DNA of 64,000 nucleotides from Sporosarcina ureae DSM 2281 (GCF_000425545.1 NZ_AUDQ01000012.1:1-64000), one strand, 5' to 3'. Positions 53,754-62,981 are shown, numbered from the stretch's first letter. Numbers and translations are program-made. The notes: generated from the letters alone by a model not told the origin.

Positions 53754-54771
53754 GGATCAGCACCTCCGTCTTCACTTCATTGGCGTCTAGGAAAGCAATG
53801 GCTTCCTCTATAACTGCCGCGTCCCCTACTAATTGCAAGACAAGTGTGCCATATGCGCCGTCACGTGTCGTCGAAATATTCCCTTGCACGATGTTGACAT
53901 CGATTGAGAATGTACGAATTAATTCAGCAAGCACTGGCTGCTCTGTACGTTCGCCAATGAAAGCTAGCTTGATCAACTTGCCATGCGGTGACTCTTCCTG
54001 TAAATGCGCCATCGCTGCGTCCGTATCGCCTGTATCGGTCACCTGCGAAATGAAACGCTTCGTAATATCCGCTTGAGGGGATTGGAAGACATCCAGCACA
54101 TTACCCGCTTCCACGACTTGCCCGGCTTCCATGACCGCCACGCGATGACAGATCTTGCGAATGACATGCATTTCATGCGTAATCAAAACGATTGTTAATC
54201 CAAGACGTTCATTAATATCCGTCAATAAATCCAGAATCGCATTCGTCGTCTCGGGATCCAGTGCGGACGTTGCTTCATCACAAAGTAATACTTCGGGATC
54301 ATTTGCAAGCGCGCGCGCAATGCCGACACGTTGCTTCTGACCACCCGATAACTGCGATGGATACGCCTGCTCACGGCCTGTCAGTCCAACGAGATCAATC
54401 AATTCCTTCACTTTTTGCTTACGTGCCGATTTCTTCACGCCAGCAATTTCAAGAGGAAACATAATATTCTCTTCTACTGTTCTTGACCACAGTAAGTTAA
54501 AGTGCTGGAAAATCATACTGATTTTCTGGCGCGCATTGCGAAGGCCAGCACCTTTCAATGTCGTCATTTCTTGTCCGTGAATCATAATACTACCGGACGT
54601 AGGTGTTTCAAGACCGTTCAACAGTCGAATTAAAGTACTTTTCCCTGCCCCACTATATCCGATGACGCCGAAAATTTCTCCCTCTTCGATGGCTAATGTC
54701 ACATCATCTACCGCGACAATTTCTGAACGGTTCAATTGGAATCTTTTATGAACGTTTGTTAGTTGAATCAT
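53746..54771 (-). CDS. metN: Methionine ABC transporter ATP-binding protein
   Basis: A 341-residue ATPase with Walker A GYSGAGKST (38-46), Q-loop, signature LSGGQKQRVGIARAL, Walker B LLCDEATSALD and a C-terminal NIL ligand-sensing domain (about 265-341). AAAGGTGGTGCGGAAA precedes ATG 54771. A GTG four codons upstream is less likely. It is the first gene of metNPQ. Between it and the riboswitch terminator lie two tandem copies of a dispersed repeat, so its 5' leader is unusually long. Confidence 0.95.
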   Translation of the reverse strand: MIQLTNVHKRFQLNRSEIVAVDDVTLAIEEGEIFGVIGYSGAGKSTLIRLLNGLETPTSGSIMIHGQEMTTLKGAGLRNARQKISMIFQHFNLLWSRTVEENIMFPLEIAGVKKSARKQKVKELIDLVGLTGREQAYPSQLSGGQKQRVGIARALANDPEVLLCDEATSALDPETTNAILDLLTDINERLGLTIVLITHEMHVIRKICHRVAVMEAGQVVEAGNVLDVFQSPQADITKRFISQVTDTGDTDAAMAHLQEESPHGKLIKLAFIGERTEQPVLAELIRTFSIDVNIVQGNISTTRDGAYGTLVLQLVGDAAVIEEAIAFLDANEVKTEVLIHD

Positions 54772-54825
54772 TTTCCGCACCACCTTTATTAAGTCTTTTC
54801 ATTATGTGTTTTAGAAAGCTACATT

Positions 54826-55080
54826 GCGCTTTCCGCTTTTGTTTCATCCAGCTGCAGATGCCAGCTCCTCGGGTCGTTTCAGACTTTCCAAAAAGGCAAA
54901 GTGCGCCTTTGGGGTAAGTCCTCCAACGCCTGTCGGAGCTAAACGGCATCTTCCGCTTTTGTTTCATCCAGCTGCAGATGCCAGCTCCTCGGGTCGTTTC
55001 AGACTTACCAAAAAGGCAAAGAACGCCTTTGTGGTAAGTCTTCCAACGCCTGTCGAGCCTACACGGCGCTTTCCGCTTTA
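54826..55080. repeat. Two tandem copies of a dispersed folded repeat inside the metN leader
   Basis: The unit TTCCGCTTTTGTTTCATCCA...GGGTCGTTTCAGACTT...CAACGCCTGTCG repeats with an exact 120-bp period (54831, 54951, and a partial third at 55071). Each unit folds, with AAGGCAAAGNNCGCCTTTG and AGACTTNCCAA / GGTAAGTC arms. The same element (GCTTTCCGCTT...CATCCAGCT...CTCCTCGGGTCG) is scattered through Bacillaceae genomes. It lies downstream of the SAM riboswitch terminator and upstream of metN, so it is transcribed in the leader. A long open frame across it on the minus strand is spurious. Confidence 0.9.
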
Positions 55081-55082
55081 GA

Positions 55083-55117
55083 ATAAAAAAAGCCTTCCTG
55101 CAGACAAGCAGAAAGGC
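55083..55117 (-). terminator. SAM-riboswitch-controlled terminator
   Basis: On the minus strand GCCTTTCTGC / GCAGGAAGGC form a 10-bp stem with a short loop, followed by TTTTTTTATTC. It should form when SAM is bound. Confidence 0.92.
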
Positions 55118-55146
55118 CGAACGTATGTAGTTATGTACGTTACCAT

Positions 55147-55254
55147 TTCTCTCATCTATCAAAGCGTTAGGCTTTGAGTGAATTGGCACCATTTCACAAA
55201 CGTGACGGTTGCCGGGCTTCATAGGGCACTTCCCTCCACCGCTCTTTATAAGAG
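55147..55254 (-). ncRNA. SAM-I riboswitch (S-box)
   Basis: The minus strand reads CTCTTATAAAGAG, GGTGGAGGGAAGTGCCC, ATGAAGCCCGGCAACC, then GGTGCCAATTC and a closing GATGAGAG, the complete S-box core in order. It senses S-adenosylmethionine and terminates transcription of metNPQ when methionine is plentiful. Confidence 0.95.
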
Positions 55255-55303
55255 TTACGTATTCAATTGATTAACTACTTATACCATACTTTGATATCTA
55301 TTG

Positions 55304-55603
55304 TCAACTGAGCTTCTCTAGCAAGTACGGGACGGATTGAAAGGCGTAAATCTTTTCTAAAGGCTGTCCTCTGCGTTGAATGAGTAAACAAGGAACACTT
55401 TCCACCTCATATTCTATTGCGATTTCCTGCACGTAATTCAAGTCTGCCTTTCCAATCGGTAATTTCGGACACATTGTCTCGATTACCGTGAGCATTTTTG
55501 AAGCGACTGCACACGTTCCGCACATCGGTGTATATAAATAAAAAGCGGCTACTTGCTCTGCCGCCTGTGCACGTTGCCAGTCTTCAATTGTCCAATTATT
55601 CAT
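55304..55603 (-). CDS. yusE: Thioredoxin-like protein (YusE)
   Basis: A 99-residue thioredoxin fold with a CGTC active site (28-31) and the cis-Pro motif SVPCLL. The extra cysteine beside the proline is notable. It is related to B. subtilis YusE; its partner is unknown. Start chosen at ATG 55603, which overlaps the yusF stop and follows CAGGTGGACCAC. It is co-transcribed with yusF. Confidence 0.88.
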   Translation of the reverse strand: MNNWTIEDWQRAQAAEQVAAFYLYTPMCGTCAVASKMLTVIETMCPKLPIGKADLNYVQEIAIEYEVESVPCLLIQRRGQPLEKIYAFQSVPYLLEKLS

Positions 55604-55949
55604 GTGGTCCACCTGCCAAGTATTTGGAATGTACTTTAAAATTGGCGGCAGCTAAAATGCTAGCCAATAGTTTAATAGGCGTCGTTTCTACTTCGCGGTA
55701 GAGACGATCCGTATATAAATGTCGCGCTTCTGGATACAGTTGTTTGAACAGCTTCCGAATGGACTCACCTGAGGCGTCCGCATCCATAAAGACGAACAGG
55801 TCTTGTTGCTCGTATGGTTCAAGCAGTTCCTCAATATGATACGCACTGATGGTGCCATTCGTACAAAGAATCTCTACAGGCTCTGCAAGGATCGGCACTA
55901 GCCGCTTACGATCCGAACCGCCTTCTACAATGAGAACTTTCAGGTCCAT
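55596..55949 (-). CDS. yusF: Toprim-domain protein (YusF)
   Basis: A 117-residue stand-alone Toprim domain with VLIVEGGSDRKRL (catalytic Glu) and FVFMDADASGESIRKLF (the DxD pair). It is RNase M5/primase-like and probably a small nuclease or nucleotidyl enzyme of unknown target. AGGAGGAAACAGG precedes the ATG. It is followed by overlapping yusE. Confidence 0.88.
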   Translation of the reverse strand: MDLKVLIVEGGSDRKRLVPILAEPVEILCTNGTISAYHIEELLEPYEQQDLFVFMDADASGESIRKLFKQLYPEARHLYTDRLYREVETTPIKLLASILAAANFKVHSKYLAGGPHE

Positions 55950-55969
55950 CCTGTTTCCTCCTAGCGTGT

Positions 55970-56004
55970 AAAAAAAGCGCTAGGACGTTCCAGCGCTTTT
56001 TCTT
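55970..56004 (-). terminator. Terminator of gcvH
   Basis: On the minus strand AAAGCGCTGG / CTAGCGCTTT form an 8-9 bp stem and run into TTTTTTACACG. It also carries the start of the yusF leader. Confidence 0.9.
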
Positions 56005-56012
56005 TTAGAATA

Positions 56013-56393
56013 TTATTCAGCTGTCATTTCTTCGTACTGCTCAGCTGTCATTAACTCATCCAATTCAGCTTTGTTATCGATTTCAACTACTACCATCCAT
56101 GCACCTTCGTATGGAGATTCGTTAACCAATTCCGGGCTGTCTTCAAGGTTTTCGTTCACTTCTACAACTTTACCAGTAAGTGGAGCGTACAATTCAGAAA
56201 CCGTTTTCACTGATTCAACGCTTCCGAAAGGCTCGTCTGATTTCAATTGATCGCCCACTTGTGGCAGTTCAACGAATACGATATCTCCTAGTTCAGACTG
56301 TGCGAAATGTGTGATTCCGATACGGTATTTACCGTCTTCTTCTTTTACCCATTCGTGCTCTTCTGAATAACGTAAATCTTTTGGTGTGCTCAT
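56013..56393 (-). CDS. gcvH: Glycine cleavage system H protein
   Basis: A 126-residue lipoyl carrier with the lipoylated lysine K63 in [15 protein letters not shown]. It shuttles the methylamine group in glycine cleavage and, in Bacillales, supplies octanoyl groups for lipoate relay to other complexes. LipA, which completes lipoylation, is encoded at 32369-33334. TTGGAGGTAACGAC precedes the ATG. Confidence 0.97.
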   Translation of the reverse strand: MSTPKDLRYSEEHEWVKEEDGKYRIGITHFAQSELGDIVFVELPQVGDQLKSDEPFGSVESVKTVSELYAPLTGKVVEVNENLEDSPELVNESPYEGAWMVVVEIDNKAELDELMTAEQYEEMTAE

Positions 56394-56469
56394 GTCGTTA
56401 CCTCCAAAAATATAATAGTTTATCTACCCTTAGTTTGCCATAGTTCCCGCATAAAGACAAGATTCTAGA

Positions 56470-56829
56470 TCACTTCTTCCACGTTTCTGTAAACGTTGTT
56501 TCATTAAATCCAACGGTCACTTTTTGGTTATCAGAAACGATTGGACGTTTGATGAGCATTCCGTCTGAAGCGAGGAGCGCGATCTTTTCATCGTCCGTCA
56601 TGGTTGGTAGTTTGTCTTTTAAGTTGAGCTCACGATATTTCTTACCGCTTGTGTTGAAGAATTTTTTCATTTCGAGTCCGGAGTTCGCGATCATGTTGCG
56701 TAGTTCGTCTTCGCTTGGAGGTTGTTCGGCGATGTTCTTTTCTTCGAATGAAATCCCTTCGTCCGTAAGCCATTTCTTCGCTTTGCGGCACGTGGTACAT
56801 TTTGGATAGCCGTAGTATGTCATAGTCAT
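56470..56829 (-). CDS. yusI: ArsC/Spx family protein (YusI)
   Basis: A 119-residue arsenate-reductase-like protein with a CTTC pair (C11, C14) near the N-terminus and the ArsC-type RPIV segment near residue 95. It is neither Spx nor a proven arsenate reductase. Two ATGs six bases apart (56829, 56823) and a TTG follow GGAGGGATTGACAATT. It is a single gene next to gcvH, as in B. subtilis. Confidence 0.9.
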   Translation of the reverse strand: MTMTYYGYPKCTTCRKAKKWLTDEGISFEEKNIAEQPPSEDELRNMIANSGLEMKKFFNTSGKKYRELNLKDKLPTMTDDEKIALLASDGMLIKRPIVSDNQKVTVGFNETTFTETWKK

Positions 56830-56940
56830 AATTGTCAATCCCTCCTTTTTTTTCAGTATAGCAAATTAAGGGGGGCGGTGCTAACTTAGCGGCGTTTGAT
56901 TGCTGTTGTGTTTGTGCTTTTAGAGGCTGGCAATCTGTTG

Positions 56941-56968
56941 GGCTTGGGGCTTGGGGCTTGGGGCTTGG
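56941..56968. repeat. Four perfect copies of a 7-bp tandem repeat
   Basis: GGCTTGG occurs four times without a break, followed by a variant CGCTTCGG. It adjoins the dispersed repeat copy B exactly where copy A ends in AGCGCAAATCCCC, so it looks like an expansion of that element's end. Confidence 0.9.
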
Positions 56969-57090
56969 CGCTTCGGAGGGGACGCTTTCCTGAGGGCCCG
57001 CGGCGAGCCAACTGTTCGCTGTGCTCTCTTAGTTGTCTCGCCTGTCGGGCTGATCCTCTAGGAGTCGCCCCCCTACGCACCAATCCCTTG
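56968..57090. repeat. Dispersed folded intergenic repeat, copy B (inverted relative to copy A)
   Basis: The minus strand matches copy A (30460-30594) along its length: AAGGGATTGGTGCGTAGG, GGCGACTCCTAGAGGATCAG, GCGAGACAACTAAG, GTTGGCTCGCC and CAGGAAAGCGTCCCCTCC. The nested dyad structure is kept with compensatory changes in the inner hairpin (GGCGAG / CTCGCC here, GGTGAG / CTCACC in copy A). Confidence 0.88.
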
Positions 57091-57239
57091 CAAGCTGAGT
57101 GGGTGACAGTTTCTGGTGTGCATTGTATGTGGTATTGTGATTAACTTTATAAAGGAGCTTGAACTAACCAAGTGTAAAGGAAAAACCACTTAGACTCTAT
57201 CTACAATAGTGGATCTAGGTACCTTCACGTTAAACATAG

Positions 57240-57399
57240 GATTGGAGCGGAAGCTGGGGCGACTCCTGGAGGATCAGCGAGAGCCGTAACGAAGGACGGC
57301 TTTTGCGAGTAAAAGCGCAGCGTTAGGAGCATGTGCTTTCATAGACTGCCTTGAGTAAGCCACGCCCTCAGGAAAGCGTCCCCAGCTGGAGCTTCAATC
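57240..57399. repeat. Dispersed folded intergenic repeat, copy C (diverged subtype)
   Basis: It shares the GGGGCGACTCCTGGAGGATCAG and CCCTCAGGAAAGCGTCCCC arms with copies A and B but has a different centre (AGCCGTAACGAAGGACGGCTT hairpin and others) and outer arms GATTGGAGC / GCTTCAATC. It lies 150 bp from copy B in the gap between yusI and the fad operon terminator. The rest of 56839-57470 shows no gene. Confidence 0.82.
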
Positions 57400-57470
57400 T
57401 CCTCGCACTCTCTATCTATATTCACCACTCTAACGCATTTGTTCTTGAACGACCTCTCCAATTCTCCCAA

Positions 57471-57501
57471 AACAAAAACGCCCCACATAGGAGGCGTTTT
57501 G
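57471..57501 (-). terminator. Terminator of the fadN-fadA-fadE operon
   Basis: On the minus strand AAAACGCCTC / GGGGCGTTTT form a stem and are followed by TGTTTTGG, just after the fadE stop. Confidence 0.85.
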
Positions 57502-57513
57502 TCTACGTTATGA

Positions 57514-59286
57514 TTAAACGATATACTTCTCTGCTTCGATCAGCTTCTCAGCCGCTTCACGCTTCTTCGCAATAATGTTATATGGATTATTACGAGTCAA
57601 CTTACGCAACGCAGAAATCATCATGCGTTGGTTGTCACCGTCGACCGCTGCAAGCAAAGTCTCTTTTGCTGCCGCTTCGATACGTCCGAACGCTTCTTGA
57701 CAGAAAATCTGTGTATAGAGAAGCTTCTGGTTCTCTTTTGCTTCACCATTCTTATTGATTGCCTTCTCCGTACGAAGCAATGCAGACTCCATACCGAATA
57801 GATCATTCGCAATATCTGCGATGTTTACAAGGATTTCCTGCTCCTGATCCAATTTCGTGCCGTAACGCTGTGCTGCAAGTCCTGCAACCAAGATACCGAT
57901 CTTCTTCGCGTTCTTCACAAGCGCCTTCTCTTGAGCCAATGCCTCTTCGCCCACTTCTTCCGGCATAAGCATTAACAACTCTTCCTGCAATGCTTGTGCT
58001 TGTTGAAGCAACGGCAATTCGCCTTTCATTGCTTTCTTCAAGAACGTACCTGGAACGATCATACGGTTGATTTCATTCGTTCCTTCAAAGATACGGTTAA
58101 TACGGGAGTCACGGTAGATACGCTCTACTTCGTACTCTGCCATGAAGCCGTAACCGCCGTGAATTTGAACGGCTTCATCGGAAATGTAATCCAACACTTC
58201 TGAACCTACTACTTTATTAATAGAACATTCAATTGCATATTCAGCAATGGAAGCCGCCACTTTTGCGCCATCTTTTTGCTCTTCAGGGCTCATCGCCGCG
58301 TTACGCTCTTCAAAGTACCCAACCGTACGATAGATCAAGCTTTCTGTTGCGTACAACTTAGATGCCATCGTACCGAACTTTTCTTTCGTTAAGTTGAATG
58401 AAGAAATCGGTGTGTCAAACTGCTTACGCTGATTCGCGTATTTGATAGCCAATTCAAGTGCCCGCTTTGATCCGCCAATCGTACCTACTCCAAGCTTGTA
58501 ACGGCCGATGTTTAAGATGTTGAACGCGATCACGTGTCCGCGGCCAATCTCACCTAATAAGTTTTCAACCGGTACTTGTGCGTCTTCTAGAATCAACGTA
58601 CGTGTAGAAGATGATTTGATACCCATTTTCTTCTCTTCCGGTCCTACTGAAACGCCTGGATATTCTTTTTCTACGATAAATGCCGTGAATTTGTCGCCAT
58701 CTACTTTTGCGTAGACTACGAATACATCAGCAAATGCAGAGTTCGTGATCCACTGTTTTTCACCGTTTAGTACATAGTGTGTACCTGCAGCATTTAATTT
58801 AGCAGTGGTCTTCGCGCCTAGAGCGTCTGACCCTGAGCTTGGCTCTGTCAATGCATAAGCGGAGATTTTTGTTCCACTTGCAGAGTTCGGCAAGTACTTC
58901 ATTTTTTGCTCATGGTTACCGAATAATACAATCGGCAATGTACCGATCCCTACGTGCGCACCGTGTGTAATCGAGAAGCCGCCTGCTACGGATAATTTTT
59001 CAGCAATCAATGCGGATGAAATTTTATCTAGTGCAAGTCCTTCATACTCTTCTGGAATATCTGCTGCTAGAAGACCTAGATCTCCTGCTTTCTTCAGCAA
59101 TGTGACAGAGTTTTCGAATTCATGGTTCTCCAGCTTTTCAATCAACGGTGTTACATCATTTTTCACATACTCTTCCGTTGTTTTGGCGATCATCTTTTGC
59201 TCATCTGTAAAATCCTCAGGTGTGAAAACGCGACTAGCGTCCATATCCTCAGTTAAAAATGCTCCACCTTTTACGAATTCTGTCAT
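57514..59286 (-). CDS. fadE: Acyl-CoA dehydrogenase
   Basis: A 590-residue flavoprotein of the long form (FadE/YusJ, VLCAD-like). It has an N-terminal helical domain, the FAD-binding AYALTEPSSGSDALG and WITNSAFADVF motifs, the catalytic Glu region in QIHGGYGFMAEYEVERIYRDSRINRIFEGTNEINR (split over about 385-420) and a C-terminal extra helical domain. It performs the first beta-oxidation step. GGAGGGAACAACT precedes ATG 59286; the upstream in-frame ATG is not needed. It is the third gene of the fad operon. Confidence 0.95.
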   Translation of the reverse strand: MTEFVKGGAFLTEDMDASRVFTPEDFTDEQKMIAKTTEEYVKNDVTPLIEKLENHEFENSVTLLKKAGDLGLLAADIPEEYEGLALDKISSALIAEKLSVAGGFSITHGAHVGIGTLPIVLFGNHEQKMKYLPNSASGTKISAYALTEPSSGSDALGAKTTAKLNAAGTHYVLNGEKQWITNSAFADVFVVYAKVDGDKFTAFIVEKEYPGVSVGPEEKKMGIKSSSTRTLILEDAQVPVENLLGEIGRGHVIAFNILNIGRYKLGVGTIGGSKRALELAIKYANQRKQFDTPISSFNLTKEKFGTMASKLYATESLIYRTVGYFEERNAAMSPEEQKDGAKVAASIAEYAIECSINKVVGSEVLDYISDEAVQIHGGYGFMAEYEVERIYRDSRINRIFEGTNEINRMIVPGTFLKKAMKGELPLLQQAQALQEELLMLMPEEVGEEALAQEKALVKNAKKIGILVAGLAAQRYGTKLDQEQEILVNIADIANDLFGMESALLRTEKAINKNGEAKENQKLLYTQIFCQEAFGRIEAAAKETLLAAVDGDNQRMMISALRKLTRNNPYNIIAKKREAAEKLIEAEKYIV

Positions 59287-59351
59287 AGTTGTTCCCTCCA
59301 TAGCTTTAGTCATTGTATTTCCCCCTATTTGTTTGTATGTTTGATTTTATT

Positions 59352-60527
59352 TTATAGAACTTCGAATACTCCAGCTGCTCCCATTCCGCCACCGATACAC
59401 ATCGTGACGACACCGTACTTTTTGCCTTGGCGTTTCAATTCATTAATTAATTTCAAAGTCAAAATAGTTCCTGTCGCACCTAGTGGATGACCTGATGAAA
59501 TGGCTCCCCCATTGACGTTCACTTTATCTGTATCCAATCCAAGTTCACGAATCACTGCAAGTGACTGAGATGCGAATGCTTCATTGAGCTCGAAAAGGTC
59601 GATGTCTTCAATAGATAGACCCGCTAGTTTCAACGCTTTAGGCACAGCGACAATCGGTCCAATCCCCATCACTTCCGGTGGCACGCCGCCTACTGCGAAA
59701 GAAAGGAATTTTGCCATGGGTTGTAAACCACGCTTTTCAGCGACTTCTCTATCCATTAATAAGACCATTCCTGCACCGTCAGATGTTTGTGACGCGTTTC
59801 CAGCTGTGACAGAACCTGTCGCTGCGAAAGCTGGACGTAATTTTCCGAGAATTTCAGTCGTCGTACCAGGACGTACGCCTTCATCCATTTCGAATAAAAC
59901 CGTTTTTTCTTGATACTTACCGTCCTCATTGACAAAACGTCTCGTTACTTCAACTGGTACAATCTCATCGACAAATTTTTCTTCTTTAATCGCCGCTTCG
60001 GTACGTTTATGTGATTCCACTGCGAACGCATCCTGATCTTCACGGGAGATGCCATACTTTTGCGCCACTTGCTCCGCTGTATGTCCCATTCCCATATAGT
60101 ATTGAGGCGCTTCTTCAGCGAGTTTAACGTTCGGACGAATCGTATTCCCCATCATCGGAACCATACTCATCGATTCGACGCCACCTGCTAAGATTGCTTC
60201 TGAGTGACCGAGCATGATACGCTCTGCCGCATAAGCGATCGACTGCAAACCGGATGAACAAAAGCGGTTGACCGTTACGGCAGGTGTCGTATCCGGTAAT
60301 CCTGCTAGCGCGCCGATGTTACGCGCGACGTTCATTCCTTGTTCCGCTTCAGGCATGGCACAACCGATGATCAAGTCATCGATCGGCCCATCATAATTCC
60401 CCGCACGTTTTAATGTTTCCTTTATAGTCAACGCCCCAAGATCATCCGGACGGACAGTTGCCAAAGAACCTTTTCCTGCTTTTCCAATCGGTGTTCGAGC
60501 ACCGGCTACAATTACTGCTTCGCGCAT
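59352..60527 (-). CDS. fadA: Acetyl-CoA acyltransferase (3-ketoacyl-CoA thiolase)
   Basis: A 391-residue thiolase with the nucleophilic cysteine in [14 protein letters not shown] near residue 88, the GHPLGATG histidine motif near 349 and [10 protein letters not shown] near 379. It cleaves 3-ketoacyl-CoA in beta-oxidation. AAAGGAGGAAGCAGA precedes the ATG, and fadN ends 27 bp upstream. Confidence 0.96.
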   Translation of the reverse strand: MREAVIVAGARTPIGKAGKGSLATVRPDDLGALTIKETLKRAGNYDGPIDDLIIGCAMPEAEQGMNVARNIGALAGLPDTTPAVTVNRFCSSGLQSIAYAAERIMLGHSEAILAGGVESMSMVPMMGNTIRPNVKLAEEAPQYYMGMGHTAEQVAQKYGISREDQDAFAVESHKRTEAAIKEEKFVDEIVPVEVTRRFVNEDGKYQEKTVLFEMDEGVRPGTTTEILGKLRPAFAATGSVTAGNASQTSDGAGMVLLMDREVAEKRGLQPMAKFLSFAVGGVPPEVMGIGPIVAVPKALKLAGLSIEDIDLFELNEAFASQSLAVIRELGLDTDKVNVNGGAISSGHPLGATGTILTLKLINELKRQGKKYGVVTMCIGGGMGAAGVFEVL

Positions 60528-60554
60528 TCTGCTTCCTCCTTTAGCTATCTCTCA

Positions 60555-62939
60555 TCAGTTACGTAACGGCTTACCCTTGACTAGCATATGCTGCATACGC
60601 TGTTGTGATTTCGGTTCTGCCACTAAACTTAAAAATGCTTCGCGTTCTAAATCAAGTAAGTATTGCTCATCGACACGTGTACCATATGGAATCTTTCCGC
60701 CAGACAGTACGTATGCGAGTTTCTTCGCAATTTTTAAATCATGTTCGCTAATGAATCCAGAACTGAACATCCCTTCAGCTGCAAGTAATAAGGTTGCATA
60801 GCCTGAATCGCCTGTTACAGGAACTTTCGCTCTCTTCGGCGCTACATAGCCCGCTTCAAATAATGACAAAGCAGCTTGTTTCGCGTCGTAGATTAGATGA
60901 TCCGGATTGACACTAATGCCGTCTGCAAAGTCGAGGAAGTTGTTCTCTCTTGCTTCTTCAGCAGATGTCGACGTTTTCGCCATGGCGATCGATTCGAATA
61001 CTTTATTCGCAATATGTTGATAATCAGTAGGTACACCGTTTGGCAAACCTTTCAGGTGCTTCTGATATAAGTTGACGTTACCGCCACCACCTGGAATCAA
61101 GCCTACCCCTACTTCAACGAGTCCCATATACGTTTCCATAGATGCCTGAATATGTGCAGCTGGAAGACAAACTTCTGCTCCGCCACCTAGCGTCATCTGG
61201 AATGGTGCCGCAACAACTGGCTTGCCACTATATTTAATCTTCAACATCGCGTTCTGGAATGAACGGATAACAAAGTCGAGTTCAAAGATATTATCATCTT
61301 GTGCTTCCATTAAAATCATGCCAAGGTTCGCACCGACACAGAAGTTTTTCCCCTGATTCCCGATTACAAGTCCTTTGAAGTTCCGCTCCACTTCATCTAC
61401 CGCGATGTTGATCATCTGAATGATGTCCAGTCCGATCGCATTCGACTGCGAATGGAATTCTAGTAAAGCTATTCCATCTCCAAGGTCAATCAAGCTTGCG
61501 CCAGAGTTCTTCTTGATGACACCGTGCTTCTTCTTATACTGCTTCAAGTCGATCGCTTTCTCATTTACTTGCACAGCTTGATAGTCCGAGCCATCGAAGA
61601 AGTACGTATCGCCATTCTCTTCTTTATAGAAAGTTTCATAGCCTTTATCGAGCAATGACTGAACGAGTTCAGGGATTTCCTTGCCTTCTTCTTTCAGCAT
61701 GTCCACAGACTTCTTCACGCCGATTGCGTCCCATATTTCAAACGGTCCTTGTGTCCAGCCGAAGCCCCATTTCATTGCGTTATCGATTGAAACGATATCG
61801 TCTGCAATTTCCCCATGAAGTTGTGCAGCATATAGCATCGTCGGTGTTAATGTATTCCACAAAATCTCGCCTGCACGATCTTTTGCATACAGTAACGTCT
61901 TCACTTTATTAGCTAGTCCTTTTTGCTGCTTTGCCATTTCTATTGAAGGCGCTTTCATTTTCTGCGTAGGAACATATTCAAATGTCTTCATATCCAATTC
62001 CATAATGTCTCGGCCTTTTTTCACATAGAAGCCTTGCTTTGCTTTCGCGCCGATCCAGCCATTATCGATCATTTTCGTGACGACCTCAGGTAGCTCAAAT
62101 ATTTTCTGTTCTTCACCCGTTGTCTGATCGTAGACGTTTTTCGCCACGTGCATATACGTATCCAGTCCCACGACATCTAATGTACGGAATGTTGCAGACG
62201 TCGGACGGCCGATTAATGTACCCGTAATCGAGTCGATTTCCCCGATTGTATAACCGCGTTCGAGCATTTCATGCAATGTTACTTGTAAACCATACGTTCC
62301 GATTCGGTTACCGATGAAGTTTGGAGTATCTTTCGCAATTACAACTCCCTTTCCTAAACGATCTTCACCGAACACTGTCATGAACTCTACAACTTCAGGT
62401 GATGTCGTTTCTGTAGGAATAATCTCAAGCAATTTCAAGTATCTTGGAGGATTGAAGAAATGTGTGCCAAGGAAGTGCTTCTGGAAATCTTCCGAACGTC
62501 CTTCTGTCATCGCTTCAATACTGATCCCCGATGTATTGGATGAAATGATGGTGCCTGGCTTTCGCACATTTTCAATCTTTTCATATAAACTCTTTTTAAT
62601 ATCCAGGTTTTCTACGACGACTTCAATGATCCAATCTACGTCTTTCAATTGATCCAAATGGTCCTCAAAGTTTCCTGGTGTAAGTAATGATAAGCTTTTC
62701 TTCGTTGTCAGAGGAGCCGGTTTCTGTTTTTGTAATTTCTCCAACGCTGTTGCCGCAAACTTATTGCGGAACATTGGATTGTCATACGTTAATCCTTTTG
62801 CCTCGTCATCTGCACTTAATTTCGGTGGTACGATATCTAGTAAAAGTACGGGAATACCAATATTCGCTAAGTGCGCTGCTATACCAGAACCCATAACTCC
62901 AGATCCTAAAACTGCCGCTTTTCTAATTTGATAAGTCAC
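60555..62939 (-). CDS. fadN: 3-Hydroxyacyl-CoA dehydrogenase / enoyl-CoA hydratase
   Basis: A 794-residue fused enzyme in which the NAD-binding dehydrogenase half comes first (AAVLGSGVMGSGIAAHLAN, residues 8-26), and the crotonase half with VIGNQGKNFCVGANL and VEVGVGLIPGGGGN follows from about 500. It hydrates enoyl-CoA and oxidises the product. GGGGAGGATTGCAC precedes GTG 62939, preferred over the longer frame to 62978. It is the first gene of the operon, with a FadR-type operator 25 bases upstream. Confidence 0.95.
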   Translation of the reverse strand: MTYQIRKAAVLGSGVMGSGIAAHLANIGIPVLLLDIVPPKLSADDEAKGLTYDNPMFRNKFAATALEKLQKQKPAPLTTKKSLSLLTPGNFEDHLDQLKDVDWIIEVVVENLDIKKSLYEKIENVRKPGTIISSNTSGISIEAMTEGRSEDFQKHFLGTHFFNPPRYLKLLEIIPTETTSPEVVEFMTVFGEDRLGKGVVIAKDTPNFIGNRIGTYGLQVTLHEMLERGYTIGEIDSITGTLIGRPTSATFRTLDVVGLDTYMHVAKNVYDQTTGEEQKIFELPEVVTKMIDNGWIGAKAKQGFYVKKGRDIMELDMKTFEYVPTQKMKAPSIEMAKQQKGLANKVKTLLYAKDRAGEILWNTLTPTMLYAAQLHGEIADDIVSIDNAMKWGFGWTQGPFEIWDAIGVKKSVDMLKEEGKEIPELVQSLLDKGYETFYKEENGDTYFFDGSDYQAVQVNEKAIDLKQYKKKHGVIKKNSGASLIDLGDGIALLEFHSQSNAIGLDIIQMINIAVDEVERNFKGLVIGNQGKNFCVGANLGMILMEAQDDNIFELDFVIRSFQNAMLKIKYSGKPVVAAPFQMTLGGGAEVCLPAAHIQASMETYMGLVEVGVGLIPGGGGNVNLYQKHLKGLPNGVPTDYQHIANKVFESIAMAKTSTSAEEARENNFLDFADGISVNPDHLIYDAKQAALSLFEAGYVAPKRAKVPVTGDSGYATLLLAAEGMFSSGFISEHDLKIAKKLAYVLSGGKIPYGTRVDEQYLLDLEREAFLSLVAEPKSQQRMQHMLVKGKPLRN

Positions 62940-62963
62940 GTGCAATCCTCCCCTTAAGTTCTT

Positions 62964-62981
62964 TGAATGAACGCTCATTCA
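62964..62981. promoter_or_regulatory. FadR (YsiA)-type operator before fadN
   Basis: TGAATGA-ACGC-TCATTCA is a perfect dyad matching the Bacillus FadR consensus (TGAATGA-N4-TCATTCA). A TATAAA -10-like hexamer on the minus strand (62982-62987) abuts it. Long-chain acyl-CoA should release the repressor. The regulator gene is not in the window. Confidence 0.88.

Noticed and set aside
54746..55222. 158-codon open frame on the minus strand
   Set aside because: It runs through the SAM riboswitch, its terminator and the tandem repeats, and includes a duplicated peptide from the 120-bp repeat. It has no ribosome binding site.
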